Below are positions 43,901 through 53,933 of a stretch of 64,000 nucleotides of DNA, piece after piece (the first letter of the stretch is position 1; each line of letters begins with the position of its first letter). The translations under genes were made by a program, and so were the position numbers. The notes below the pieces were generated by a model, which saw only the letters and a list, made by a program, of their open reading frames with translations, searched no databases and was not told where the DNA came from. Source of the DNA: Flavobacterium geliluteum. Its GTDB lineage: Bacteria > Bacteroidota > Bacteroidia > Flavobacteriales > Flavobacteriaceae. Location: NCBI RefSeq assembly GCF_017948595.1, contig NZ_JAGFBV010000003.1, forward strand, positions 124,001-188,000, given 5' to 3'.

Positions 43901-46895
43901 TAAAGATAAAACAGGGCTTGAACTTGCTATTATAGGAATGTCTTGTAAAGTTCCAGGTGCGGATAATTGGAGAGAATTCTGGAATAATTTATTAAGTGCA
44001 AAGGAATCTATACATTTTTATACAGACGCTGAATTAGAAAATTTGGGGGTAAATAAATCTCTATTTTCAGAAAAGAATTATGTAAAAGCAAAATCTGTTG
44101 TGAATAATAAGGGAAGTTTTGATAATCTTTTTTTTAAATACTCAATTAAAGAAGCTGCTTTAATGAATCCTACTCACCGAATGTTTCACGAAAATGTATG
44201 GGAAGCGCTAGAAGATTCGGGATACACTCCTGATCAAGTTAATGGTAAAATTAGCATTTATGCAGGAGTAGGGGATGATACAAATTGGAAGGCCTATGCC
44301 ATGATGAAAAATATGGACGGGTTATTAGATGATTTGACACTAAATTTTATTTCAAGTAAAGATCATTTAGCATCACTAATAGCTTATAAACTTAATTTAC
44401 AAGGAGCGGCATACTCAATAAATACAGCATGCTCATCGTCATTAGCAGCCATTCATTTAGCCTGTAGAGGGTTACTAATGGGAGAATCGAAATTAGCTGT
44501 TGCAGGAGGTATTTCCTTAGATACATCAATACAAAAAGGATATAAATATCAGGAAGAGCTAATATATTCTTCTGATGGGCATTGTAGAACTTTTGATGAT
44601 GCGGCAAGTGGCACAGTGGGTAGTGAAGGATCTGGAGTGGTAGTTTTAAAAAAATTAAGTGATGCTATTGAAGATAATGATCATATATATGCTGTTATAA
44701 AAGGGAGTGCTGCAAATAATGATGGGAATAGAAAAGTAGGATATGCGGCTCCTAGTATTATAGGCCAAACAGAATGTATAAAAACAGCTCATAAACTAGC
44801 AAATGTAGAAGCAGAAACTATTGAATATATTGAAGCTCACGGAACAGGAACCAAAATAGGGGATCCAATTGAAGTAGAAGCTTTAAATTTAGCATTCAAT
44901 AATAATAACAACCATCATTGTGCTTTAGGATCAGTAAAAACAAATTTTGGGCACACAGATGCTGCATCAGGAGTTATAGGATTAATAAAAACGGCACTTA
45001 GCTTAAAATATAAAAAAATACCTCCGACTCTACATTACAAAAAAGCAAACTCTGAAATTTATTTTGATGAAGGACCATTTTATGTAAATGCAGAACTGAA
45101 AGAATGGGAAGGTAATGGACAACCTCTTAGAGCTGGTGTAAGTTCCTTTGGAATTGGCGGCACCAATGTTCATCTAATACTGGAAGAAGCCCCTGAACAA
45201 GCATATAATCTAGTTGAAATACAGAGAAATAGAGTTTTAACAGTTTCTGCAAAAACTAGCAGCTCACTCAAAAAGTATTTAAATAAGCTTCATACTTTTC
45301 TGGAATCGGAAGACGTAAATTTAGATAATCTTATATACACATATAGAGTAGGGAGAACTTCTTTTAATCATAGAATAGCATTAGAATTTAAGGATAAAAA
45401 TGAACTTCTAAATAGGCTGTCTGAAAATTACGGCAGATCAGATCTTTTTGCAGATGTAACCAAGAAAAAAAAGACTGTTTTTCTTTTTCCAGGTTTGGGA
45501 AGTCAATATAGCGGGATGGTAAAAGATGTTTATGAAAACGAAAATATCTTTAAAGAAAAAATTGATGGAGGATGTAATTATCTAAAAGAACTAACAGGCG
45601 AAGATTTTAAAACAATCTTATTTTCCGAAAGCGAAAAAATTGAGAAACAAAAATATGCAGAGCCATTACTCTTCTTAGTAGAATATTCGCTAGCCTATTT
45701 GTTAAAATCATTTAATGTATTACCAGACTATGTATTAGGTCAAAATATTGGAGAATATGCTGCTGCATGCGTGAGTGGAATATTCACATTTGAAGAAGGC
45801 TTAAAATTAATGATTCTAAAATCAAATTTATTAAATGAGAAAAAAACTGATATTTTATTAAGTGTATTCTTGACAGAAGAAGAAGCAGAAAAGTTTATTA
45901 ATAAGAAAATTTCATTAGCAGCTGTAAACGGTACACAGCAAGTAACCTTCTCCGGGAAGCAAAAAGAAATAGAAGATCTTAGTAATCAGTTAAGTGAAAT
46001 GGGAATAATGAATTCTAAGCTTCAAAAAAAGCACATAGATTATTCAAATGTAAATGATGCTTTTAAAAAACAATTTATTTCATTTTGGAATGAATTATCA
46101 CTAAATAAAATGAATGTCCCTTTTGTTTCTAGCATAACAGCAAAAATAGTAAAAGAGGAAGAAGTAACGAAACCAGAATATTGGTTAAATCTTATTACAG
46201 AAACAAGCAGATTTTATAATAGTATAGCAGCATTAACAGAAAAAGAGAATGATCTTGTTTTTATAGAAGTTGGCTCAGGAAATACTCTTGAAAAATTAAT
46301 AAAAAGGGAAGCCGTTTCAATAAATAAAAAAGCAACAATTATTAATTTAACTAGACAATCAAAAGATAATGCTGAGGACTCAAATGTGTTAGAAAAAGCA
46401 TTGGTAAAACTGTGGTATGACGGCATAAATGTAAATTGGGCAGCTTACTATGATAAATGTAAATATAAGAGAATTTCATTACCAGTACACCCTTTTGAAA
46501 CAAATCAATTTCCCTCAGAAGTTGAACCATTTAAAGCAATGTTTGAAACAAAAATACCATCTTCTGCCGCATCAAATATTTTCCATACACAAAAAGATGA
46601 AATTATCGTATCAGAGCCAATTGTAGAAGAAGATATAGTACTGGATAAATTAAAAAAAATATTCAAAGACTTTTTTGATATTGAGGAAGTTAAGGTTGAA
46701 AGTGACTTTTTTGAATTAGGATTAAATTCATTAAACGGAATGCTTTTATTAAAAAATATTAAAACAGAATTTAGGATAGACCTTACACTGCACGAATTTT
46801 TTGAATGTGAATCAATAGTAGATATTACTTCTAAAATAGTACAATTTCAATCTAATAAGTCTCATTTAAATTCATATAAAACAATTACAATATGA
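43884..46895 (+). CDS. PKS module: KS, AT lacking catalytic residues, ACP
   Basis: A 1003-residue modular polyketide synthase. KS (about 10-430) is complete: active-site Cys183 in TACSSSL, His in EAHGTGT (about 319) and His in KTNFGH (about 355). The linker and AT fold follow (FPGLGSQYSGM near 537), but the GHSxGE motif reads GQNIGEY, with Asn621 in place of the nucleophilic Ser, and the second catalytic His region reads KKHIDYSNV, where relatives have an xxFHS motif. The AT is therefore probably unable to load an extender, which would need to come from an AT acting in trans. The ACP is at the C-terminus (LGLNSLNG, Ser949). No KR, DH or ER is present, so a beta-keto group would remain. The tail ends NSYKTITI, a likely docking peptide for NRPS5, whose start overlaps by 4 bp. 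Confidence 0.9.
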   Translation: MMKNYNKDKTGLELAIIGMSCKVPGADNWREFWNNLLSAKESIHFYTDAELENLGVNKSLFSEKNYVKAKSVVNNKGSFDNLFFKYSIKEAALMNPTHRMFHENVWEALEDSGYTPDQVNGKISIYAGVGDDTNWKAYAMMKNMDGLLDDLTLNFISSKDHLASLIAYKLNLQGAAYSINTACSSSLAAIHLACRGLLMGESKLAVAGGISLDTSIQKGYKYQEELIYSSDGHCRTFDDAASGTVGSEGSGVVVLKKLSDAIEDNDHIYAVIKGSAANNDGNRKVGYAAPSIIGQTECIKTAHKLANVEAETIEYIEAHGTGTKIGDPIEVEALNLAFNNNNNHHCALGSVKTNFGHTDAASGVIGLIKTALSLKYKKIPPTLHYKKANSEIYFDEGPFYVNAELKEWEGNGQPLRAGVSSFGIGGTNVHLILEEAPEQAYNLVEIQRNRVLTVSAKTSSSLKKYLNKLHTFLESEDVNLDNLIYTYRVGRTSFNHRIALEFKDKNELLNRLSENYGRSDLFADVTKKKKTVFLFPGLGSQYSGMVKDVYENENIFKEKIDGGCNYLKELTGEDFKTILFSESEKIEKQKYAEPLLFLVEYSLAYLLKSFNVLPDYVLGQNIGEYAAACVSGIFTFEEGLKLMILKSNLLNEKKTDILLSVFLTEEEAEKFINKKISLAAVNGTQQVTFSGKQKEIEDLSNQLSEMGIMNSKLQKKHIDYSNVNDAFKKQFISFWNELSLNKMNVPFVSSITAKIVKEEEVTKPEYWLNLITETSRFYNSIAALTEKENDLVFIEVGSGNTLEKLIKREAVSINKKATIINLTRQSKDNAEDSNVLEKALVKLWYDGINVNWAAYYDKCKYKRISLPVHPFETNQFPSEVEPFKAMFETKIPSSAASNIFHTQKDEIIVSEPIVEEDIVLDKLKKIFKDFFDIEEVKVESDFFELGLNSLNGMLLLKNIKTEFRIDLTLHEFFECESIVDITSKIVQFQSNKSHLNSYKTITI

Positions 46896-49800
46896 GTGTA
46901 AGTATTTTCTTGGAAGAATTAAAAAATCAGGGTATTGAGATCATTTTGTCAGGAGATAAAAATAATCTAGAGGTAAACTTTAAGGATAATTTATCAGAGA
47001 CAATTATCAATGAAATAAGAGTAAACAAAACTGAAATTATTGATTATTTAAATAGTTCGAATCAAACTATTCCAAAAGCAGCATACTCCAATAATGGATA
47101 TCCGCTAACACCTTCACAAAAAAGAGCATGGATACTAAGTCAGCTGGAAGGCTATAATTTCGCATACAATATGTATGAAGCTTTTGTGCTTGAAGGGGAA
47201 CTAAATGAGGAAAAATTGCAATTAGCATTAATAGATTTAATTAATGCACATGAAATATTTCGAACAGTTTTTAAAGAAGATGATAATGGAGAGGTTAGAC
47301 AATTTGTTAGAAAAACAGAGGAATTTAGTTTTGCATTAGAAACGGTAGATTTAAAAGAAGAGACCCATTCACATGAGCAATTACAAGCATTAATTTTAAA
47401 TGAAATCAAAGTTGTTTTTAAATTATCAACGGGCCCATTAACAAAATGTAAATTATACCAGATTTCAAAAAATAAATGGGTTTGTCTTTTTGTAATTCAT
47501 CATATTATATGTGATAGTCGATCTTTTGATGTTTTGAAACGAGACTTATTATTATCATATAATGCTAGAGTAAATAATAACTCAAAAGGCATAATACCAT
47601 TAGATATACAATATAAAGATTTCGCTGTATGGAGAGATACTAATTTGAAAGGTCAAGGACTAAAAACTCAAAAAGAATATTGGTTAAAACAATTTGAAGG
47701 AGAATTACCAGTCTTAGAGCTGCCATTAGATAAGAAAAGGCCGGCACAGCGAATGGTTGAAGCGGGCATGATCAAAAGAAAAATTGATAAAGAACTAACT
47801 AATAAATTCATAAAATACTGCTCAAATCAAGGAGCGACATTATTTACAGGCTTAATGAGTCTACTTAATCTTCTATTCTATAAATATACCAATCAAACAG
47901 ATATTATTTTGGGTTTCCCAATGTATGGAAGAGAATTTGTAGAATTAGAAAAACTAATAGGATTTTTTGCAGATACATTAGCATTAAGAACAAAATTTAA
48001 TGGAGAAAACAGTTTTGAAGAATTACTAAATAATGTAAATCAAAGAGCTTTTGAAGCTTATGAGCATAAAGATTACCCTTTTGAAGAATTAATAACAGAA
48101 TTAAATCCAATTAGAGATTCTAGTAGAACTATTTTCTTTGATGTATTTGTTGTGCTTCAAAATTTTGAACATTTTGCCTCAAAAGAAACAGCAGTAAGTT
48201 TTGAGGGGTTAAAAGTAACTGAATTTAAAGGCAAAGATACTAGATATGCCGCATTTGATTTAATTATAAACTGTGGAGAGTCAGAAGAAGGACTTGAATA
48301 CGCTATTGAGTATAATCGAAGTATTTTTAATAAAAGGACTATAGAACAGCTAGCCAATCATATAGAACTATTAATGGATATTGTTCTAAATAATACTAAA
48401 GTAAGCATTAATAAAATAGATTTAGTAACGGATATCGAAAAAAAACAAGTTTTAGAATTTGGAGGAGTAATTAATGAAAAAAGTTTATTAAAAGAACAAG
48501 AAGAAAAAAACTTAAAATTTAGTCTTTTTTACTTTGGAAATAAAGGAACCGAAAAAAACAATTACCAATTATTAATAGAAGGAGCAAAGTATGCAGATGC
48601 AAATAATTATAGTGCAGTTTGGACGCCAGAAAGACACTTTAATGAATTTGGAGGCCCATACCCCAATCCTAGTGTATTAGGAGCTTCGTTAGCAACAATT
48701 ACCAAAAATATTAGTATTAGATCCGGTAGTATTGTAACCCCTTTACATCATCCTATTAGAATAGTAGAAGAATGGTCTGTGGTAGACAATTTATCTAATG
48801 GTAGAGCAGGTATCTGTTTAGCTTCTGGATGGAATGCTAATGATTTTGTCTTAATTCCTGAGAATTATGAAAAACGTAATGAATTGTTATATGAAAACAT
48901 TAATGAAATTAAAGAATTATGGAAAGGCAATTCTATATCATACAAGAATGCGTACAATGAAGATGTACTCATATCAACACTTCCTAGACCTGTACAGCAA
49001 GAAGTCCCAATGTGGATTGCTAGTGGAGGGAGCATAGAAACATTTAAAAAAGCAGGTGAAATAGGTGTAGGAATTCTTACTGGACTTTTAAATACTACGT
49101 TTGAAGATTTAGCTGAAAAAATAAAAATATATCGTCAATCTTATGCAGACAATAAACATCCAATAGGTAAGGATAATGTTGTACTAATGCTGCACACATA
49201 TATAGATGAAGATATGGAATCTGCTAAAAATATAGCCAGGGATCCCATGAGTAAATATCTATTTAAATCTGTAAGTATGTCAAAAAAACAGACAAAAGGA
49301 TTAGAAATAGATAGAAAAGCTAAAGATGTGACAGATGAAGAAGTAGCAGAACTTCTAGCGTACACTGTAGAAAAATATTTTGATAAGTATAGTTTAATTG
49401 GAACAGAGCAGTCATGTCAAAAAATATTAAATGATGTAAAAAAGGCCGGAGTAGATGAAGTTGCTTGTTTGATCGATTTTGGAATAGATTATAAAAATGT
49501 CATGAATGGCTTAAAACATCTAACAAATCTTAAAGATATTTTTGTTAAAAACAAACTTGATAAAAATGAAATTAAAGCTCTAGTATTAAATAAAAACAAT
49601 ACTGCAATTATGAAATCTATTATCGATGTATTTAAAGAACAAGTTTTGAATACACCTGATAATATCGCCTTAAGGTTTAATAATGAATATCTCACCTATA
49701 AGCAGCTGGATGAAAAGTCTAATCAAGTAGCATATTACTTAATACATAATAAAGTACAGCCGAGAGATGTCGTTGCTCTTTATTTAGACAGGTCTTTAGA

Positions 49801-51430
49801 AATTATAATAGGAATGCTGGGGATTTTAAAATCTGGAGCTGTTTATGTACCCATAGATATAACATATCCCAAATTAAGAATCGAGTATATGCTGAAAGAT
49901 TGTGATGCTAATTATATTTTAAGTCAGCAATCTTATATAAATGGAATACCAAATACAAAGGACTTAAAAATAATATCAATTGAAGAAGTAGAGGAAGTTC
50001 TAATTGATTCAATTAATTTGCCAGAACAATTTAGCAGTAATGCCTATATTATTTATACTTCAGGATCAACAGGAAAACCCAAAGGAGTTCCTATAACGCA
50101 TAATAATTTGTATGCTTTCTTTGAAAGCACTAAAAAAGTATTTGAAGAAAAGGAACAACAAATATGTTCACCAATTTTAGCTTCAAACGCATTTGATATA
50201 TTTCTTTTCGAATCATTATATCCAATACTAAATGGAGGAACCTCTGTAATGATTGCTAGTGAAGATATTCTGAATATGAATGTTTTACTTGAAAAACTAA
50301 GAAATGTAAATGCATTTCATAGTGTGCCGGCATTAATGATCCAATTAATTAATCATATAAAAAATGTTAAAGCAGAGGCTGATTATAATATGATTAAGGA
50401 TATATATATTGGAGGAGATATAGTACCGTCTAACACTTTGATAGAGATGAGGAATATATTCTCTAATGCTAATATTCATGTACTATACGGACCTACAGAA
50501 AGCACCATATTTGTAACAACCCATACTATTAAAAGAGAAAGTATAAATATTGATAACAAGCTTAATGGGAGTATTATAGGGAAGCCAAATCCTAACGTTC
50601 AACTATATATATTAAATGATGAATTACAATTAAATTCAGTTGGTATAGTGGGACAAATATGTGTTGGAGGACCAATGATAGCAAATGAGTATTTGAATAG
50701 GATAGAGGAATCAAATGAAAAATTTGTTGAAAACCCATTTGTAAAAGGAGAAAAAATATATAAAACAGGAGATTTAGGCAAGTGGTTAATAGACGGAACT
50801 ATTGAATTTATAGGAAGGAAGGACCAGCAAGTAAAAATTAGAGGGTTTAGAATCGAATTAAGAGAAATAGAGTGCATCTTACAAAAACAACAAGATATAG
50901 AATTAGCCTGTGTGGTTGTTAAGACTAATAAAGTAAAAGAAAAAGAATTAGTTGCCTATGTGGTTAGCAAACAAAAGCAAGATATTTCAAAGCTTCGTAG
51001 TCTTTTATTAGTAAGCTTACCAGAATATATGATTCCTTCTCATTTTGTTCAATTAAAGGAAATGCCTATGACTACCAATGGCAAGATTGATCGAAAAAAA
51101 ATAATTTCATTAAAAGATATTGAAATACAAACACAAGTTAAATATGTTGCGCCTAGAAATGATATCGATAAAAAACTAATTAAAGTTTGGGAACAAATCC
51201 TAGAAGTTGATAAAATCGGAATAAAAGATAATTTCTTTGATTTAGGTGGCCACAGCTTAAAAGCTACAAGAGTAATTAGTTATATCGACAGAGAATTTAA
51301 TTTAAGGCTTAATCTGTTAACAATATTTAATAATCTAACAATAGAACACCTATCTGATGAGATAGACAAAATGATATGGGTAAACACGCAAGCACTCGAA
51401 GAAAGTGATTTTGAAAATTATACCATATAA
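46892..51430 (+). CDS. NRPS5: docking, C, luciferase-like monooxygenase, A(Hpg)-T
   Basis: A 1512-residue synthetase. Residues 1-50 are a TubC-type docking domain. The C domain starts at 70 (YPLTPSQKRAW); its motif is HHIICDSRS near 203, with Ser for the usual Gly. Residues about 539-885 are a flavin-dependent luciferase-like monooxygenase of the type found embedded in PKS/NRPS proteins: LKFSLFYFGN, SAVWTPERHFNEFGG, GSIVTPLHHPIRIVEEW, GRAGICLASGWNANDF, VPMWIASGG and LIGTEQ. The A domain (about 910-1420) reads DIFHYGLIF(K), again Hpg-type. T is at 1448 (FFDLGGHSLKA). The tail ends ESDFENYTI. The monooxygenase could oxidise the Hpg residue or the beta-keto intermediate from the PKS. The Hpg-forming cassette begins 52 bp downstream. 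Confidence 0.92.
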   Translation: MSVSIFLEELKNQGIEIILSGDKNNLEVNFKDNLSETIINEIRVNKTEIIDYLNSSNQTIPKAAYSNNGYPLTPSQKRAWILSQLEGYNFAYNMYEAFVLEGELNEEKLQLALIDLINAHEIFRTVFKEDDNGEVRQFVRKTEEFSFALETVDLKEETHSHEQLQALILNEIKVVFKLSTGPLTKCKLYQISKNKWVCLFVIHHIICDSRSFDVLKRDLLLSYNARVNNNSKGIIPLDIQYKDFAVWRDTNLKGQGLKTQKEYWLKQFEGELPVLELPLDKKRPAQRMVEAGMIKRKIDKELTNKFIKYCSNQGATLFTGLMSLLNLLFYKYTNQTDIILGFPMYGREFVELEKLIGFFADTLALRTKFNGENSFEELLNNVNQRAFEAYEHKDYPFEELITELNPIRDSSRTIFFDVFVVLQNFEHFASKETAVSFEGLKVTEFKGKDTRYAAFDLIINCGESEEGLEYAIEYNRSIFNKRTIEQLANHIELLMDIVLNNTKVSINKIDLVTDIEKKQVLEFGGVINEKSLLKEQEEKNLKFSLFYFGNKGTEKNNYQLLIEGAKYADANNYSAVWTPERHFNEFGGPYPNPSVLGASLATITKNISIRSGSIVTPLHHPIRIVEEWSVVDNLSNGRAGICLASGWNANDFVLIPENYEKRNELLYENINEIKELWKGNSISYKNAYNEDVLISTLPRPVQQEVPMWIASGGSIETFKKAGEIGVGILTGLLNTTFEDLAEKIKIYRQSYADNKHPIGKDNVVLMLHTYIDEDMESAKNIARDPMSKYLFKSVSMSKKQTKGLEIDRKAKDVTDEEVAELLAYTVEKYFDKYSLIGTEQSCQKILNDVKKAGVDEVACLIDFGIDYKNVMNGLKHLTNLKDIFVKNKLDKNEIKALVLNKNNTAIMKSIIDVFKEQVLNTPDNIALRFNNEYLTYKQLDEKSNQVAYYLIHNKVQPRDVVALYLDRSLEIIIGMLGILKSGAVYVPIDITYPKLRIEYMLKDCDANYILSQQSYINGIPNTKDLKIISIEEVEEVLIDSINLPEQFSSNAYIIYTSGSTGKPKGVPITHNNLYAFFESTKKVFEEKEQQICSPILASNAFDIFLFESLYPILNGGTSVMIASEDILNMNVLLEKLRNVNAFHSVPALMIQLINHIKNVKAEADYNMIKDIYIGGDIVPSNTLIEMRNIFSNANIHVLYGPTESTIFVTTHTIKRESINIDNKLNGSIIGKPNPNVQLYILNDELQLNSVGIVGQICVGGPMIANEYLNRIEESNEKFVENPFVKGEKIYKTGDLGKWLIDGTIEFIGRKDQQVKIRGFRIELREIECILQKQQDIELACVVVKTNKVKEKELVAYVVSKQKQDISKLRSLLLVSLPEYMIPSHFVQLKEMPMTTNGKIDRKKIISLKDIEIQTQVKYVAPRNDIDKKLIKVWEQILEVDKIGIKDNFFDLGGHSLKATRVISYIDREFNLRLNLLTIFNNLTIEHLSDEIDKMIWVNTQALEESDFENYTI

Positions 51431-51482
51431 ACAGCTGAAAAATGATGTCACTTCAAAATACGGTTTTAAATAAATACTAAAT

Positions 51483-52799
51483 ATGATTGAAAAAACTCTT
51501 TCGACTCATACCTATGATGTCGTAAATCCGCTATTGACCAATTTAGGCGAAGATGTTATGGGTTTCCTTAACGAAGTTCAATTACAATATCCAAAAGCAA
51601 TCTCATTTGCATCTGGGCGTCCTGATGCTAATTATTTTGATATTGAAAAATTTTCTGAATACCTCAATTTTTTTATAAAAACAACAGCTTTAGAGAAGGG
51701 AATAACAGAAAAAGAAGTTCTAAACGATTTAGGACAATATAATAGAACTAAAGGGATAATAAATAATGAAATAGCAAAATATCTATCGATAGACGAATCT
51801 ATACAAACCGATCCTGAAGATATAATAATTACTGTTGGCGCGCAGGAAGGTATTGCAATGGGGATAATGACTGTATGTGATAAAGACAAAGATGTTATTT
51901 TAGTTGAAGATCCTGCCTATATTGGAATAACTCATTTCTCGAAAATTAACGGATATGATGTAGATGGAATTCCTGTTACTTCCGAAGGTATTTCATTAGA
52001 AAAAGTAGAAGAAAAAATTCAATACTACCGAAGTATAGACAAAAATGTTAAAGTAGTATATGTGATTCCAAATTTCCAAAACCCTACAGGAATAGCAATG
52101 TCCTTAGCAAATAGATATCGATTATTAGAATTGGCCGAAACCTATAATTTTTTAATTTTTGAAGATAATGCCTATGGCGATTTTTCATATGAAGACAAAG
52201 AGTATCCTTCCCTAAAATCATTAGACAAAAATAATAGAGCTATCTATTTAAGATCACTTTCAAAAACTTTATATCCTTCCCTGCGCCTTTCATTAATGGT
52301 AGTAACCCAATCAATATCTGTTAGAGGAAAAATAGTGAGATTGAGTGATTTAATGGCAAAAACAAAAGGATACATTACAGTAAATACGCCATCTATAATT
52401 CAAGCCATGTTTGGTGGGTTGTTAAGGCAGAATAAATATTCTCTGAAAGAACTAAATCAAGAAAAAATACTTGGTATGAAAACAAAGAGAGATCACCTCT
52501 TAAAATGTCTTGAAGAAACTTTCGATACTGAAAAATATACTTGGGCTAAACATATAAAATGGAATAAACCAGAAGGTGGTTTTTTTATTAAAATAATGCT
52601 TCCTTTTGAAGTTACAAAACAAGATGTATTGGATTGTGCAGAAAGATTTAAAGTCATTTTTACACCCATGTCATTTTTTTACTTAGAGGAAGGCGGAGAA
52701 AAAGAATTACGATTAGCATTCAGTAACCTCTCTTTAGAAGAGATTAAAACAGGTGTAGAACAACTAGCAAATTATATAGAAACAAAAATAAATAACTAA
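51483..52799 (+). CDS. hpgT: PLP-dependent aminotransferase, probable 4-hydroxyphenylglycine transaminase
   Basis: A 438-residue fold-type I aminotransferase. The PLP-binding Lys261 is in SLSKTLYPSLRL; supporting motifs are NFQNPTG, EDNAYGDF and the substrate-carboxylate Arg in LRLAFSN. The N-terminal VMGFLNEVQLQYPKAISFASGRPD resembles the HpgT/2-aminoadipate-type branch. In known Hpg pathways HpgT converts 4-hydroxyphenylglyoxylate to Hpg, usually with Tyr as amino donor, which regenerates 4-hydroxyphenylpyruvate. The assignment rests on the two following genes (dioxygenase and oxidase) and on three Hpg-type A domains in the operon. By sequence alone another aromatic or branched-chain aminotransferase is possible. 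Confidence 0.85.
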   Translation: MIEKTLSTHTYDVVNPLLTNLGEDVMGFLNEVQLQYPKAISFASGRPDANYFDIEKFSEYLNFFIKTTALEKGITEKEVLNDLGQYNRTKGIINNEIAKYLSIDESIQTDPEDIIITVGAQEGIAMGIMTVCDKDKDVILVEDPAYIGITHFSKINGYDVDGIPVTSEGISLEKVEEKIQYYRSIDKNVKVVYVIPNFQNPTGIAMSLANRYRLLELAETYNFLIFEDNAYGDFSYEDKEYPSLKSLDKNNRAIYLRSLSKTLYPSLRLSLMVVTQSISVRGKIVRLSDLMAKTKGYITVNTPSIIQAMFGGLLRQNKYSLKELNQEKILGMKTKRDHLLKCLEETFDTEKYTWAKHIKWNKPEGGFFIKIMLPFEVTKQDVLDCAERFKVIFTPMSFFYLEEGGEKELRLAFSNLSLEEIKTGVEQLANYIETKINN

Positions 52800-52813
52800 A
52801 TAACAGTTAAACG

Positions 52814-53929
52814 ATGGAAAGCAAAAATGAAATAATAGTATCAGATCTTTTAAAAATAGAGTACGACTTTATAGAGTATTATGTGGGTATGGCAAAAATG
52901 GTTGTTTACTGGCATGTAAAAGCATTAGGGTTTAAAGTAATCGCTTATGCTGGGCCAGAAACGGGTGTTGAAGATCGTTGTTCATATTATATTGTTAAGA
53001 ATGATATAAAACTTGTAATCACATCTGCATCACAACCTAGTTCCTATAAAATAGTATCATTTGTAGACTTACATGGAAATGGAATTAAGAGAATGGCTAT
53101 TAGTGTTGATAATGTAAAGGAATTTTTTGGAAGAGCTATGAAAAATGGCGCAATACCAATAAAACATCCACATTTAACATCAGATGATATGGGTTTTGTA
53201 GAACAGGCCTCATTAAAAATGTTCGATGATAATGAAATTGTTTTAATTAATTATGACAATTATAATGGAGATTTTCTTCCAGGTTATAAAAACGTTGAAA
53301 AAGAATGGGATTTTGAGTACAAAGATTCTGCATTAGAGAAAATTGATCATGTAGCTTGTGCCTTACGTTTAAATGAAATTACACTTTGGGAAAATTATTT
53401 CAATAACATTTTTCTATCTAAAACAGTTTTAGAATTTGATGAAAGACAAGAAAGCGGAAAGAAAATAGGAATGCTTTTAAAAGTATTACAATCCGAAAAC
53501 AAATCCATAAATAATGTTTTAGTAGAACCAGAACATGGAGTAAATACACAAGTACAGTTATTTATTGATCAAAACTATGGCACTGGAATACAACATATTG
53601 CTTTTGAGTCTAATAACATATTTAAATCAGTACAAGCTCTAAGAGAAAATGGTGTGAAGTTTACAAAATACCCTGATTCATATTACGATAAACTTGAAAA
53701 AAAACACCCACAATTGGATGTCGATATTCTAAGAAAACATGGGGTATTATGTGATGTGGTAGACGGTGCCTTGTTGTTTCAAATATTTACCGTACCAATA
53801 GGAGATAGAGCTACATTTTTTTATGAAATCGTACAACGAGTAAATGATTATGATGGTTTTGGACTGGATAATATTTATGCACTATTTGATGCTATGGAAC
53901 AAGAATTAAAACTAAAAAGGGAATACTAG
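52814..53929 (+). CDS. hmaS: 4-hydroxymandelate synthase / HPPD family dioxygenase
   Basis: A 371-residue non-haem Fe(II) dioxygenase of the HPPD/HmaS family with two vicinal-oxygen-chelate halves. The three metal ligands are visible: His179 (KIDHVAC), His261 (GIQHIAF) and Glu338 (FFYEIVQR), and the C-terminus NDYDGFGLDNIYALFDAMEQE is typical. HPPD makes homogentisate in Tyr breakdown, whereas HmaS makes 4-hydroxymandelate from the same substrate; they are hard to separate by eye. Its place between an aminotransferase and an alpha-hydroxy-acid-type oxidase, inside an operon with three Hpg A domains, favours HmaS. It starts 14 bp after the aminotransferase gene. Confidence 0.88.
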   Translation: MESKNEIIVSDLLKIEYDFIEYYVGMAKMVVYWHVKALGFKVIAYAGPETGVEDRCSYYIVKNDIKLVITSASQPSSYKIVSFVDLHGNGIKRMAISVDNVKEFFGRAMKNGAIPIKHPHLTSDDMGFVEQASLKMFDDNEIVLINYDNYNGDFLPGYKNVEKEWDFEYKDSALEKIDHVACALRLNEITLWENYFNNIFLSKTVLEFDERQESGKKIGMLLKVLQSENKSINNVLVEPEHGVNTQVQLFIDQNYGTGIQHIAFESNNIFKSVQALRENGVKFTKYPDSYYDKLEKKHPQLDVDILRKHGVLCDVVDGALLFQIFTVPIGDRATFFYEIVQRVNDYDGFGLDNIYALFDAMEQELKLKREY

Positions 53930-53933
53930 TATA

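Noticed and set aside
51459..51470. TACGGTTTTAAA half-site just upstream of the aminotransferase gene
   Set aside because: It resembles the TACGGATTTTAAAT at 10834, but it is a single half-site without the paired repeats or promoter box, and TACGG occurs elsewhere by chance (for example near 6885).
52814..53929. Plain HPPD of tyrosine breakdown
   Set aside because: Not excluded by residues alone, but the tight position inside the NRPS operon between an aminotransferase and a hydroxy-acid-type oxidase favours HmaS.
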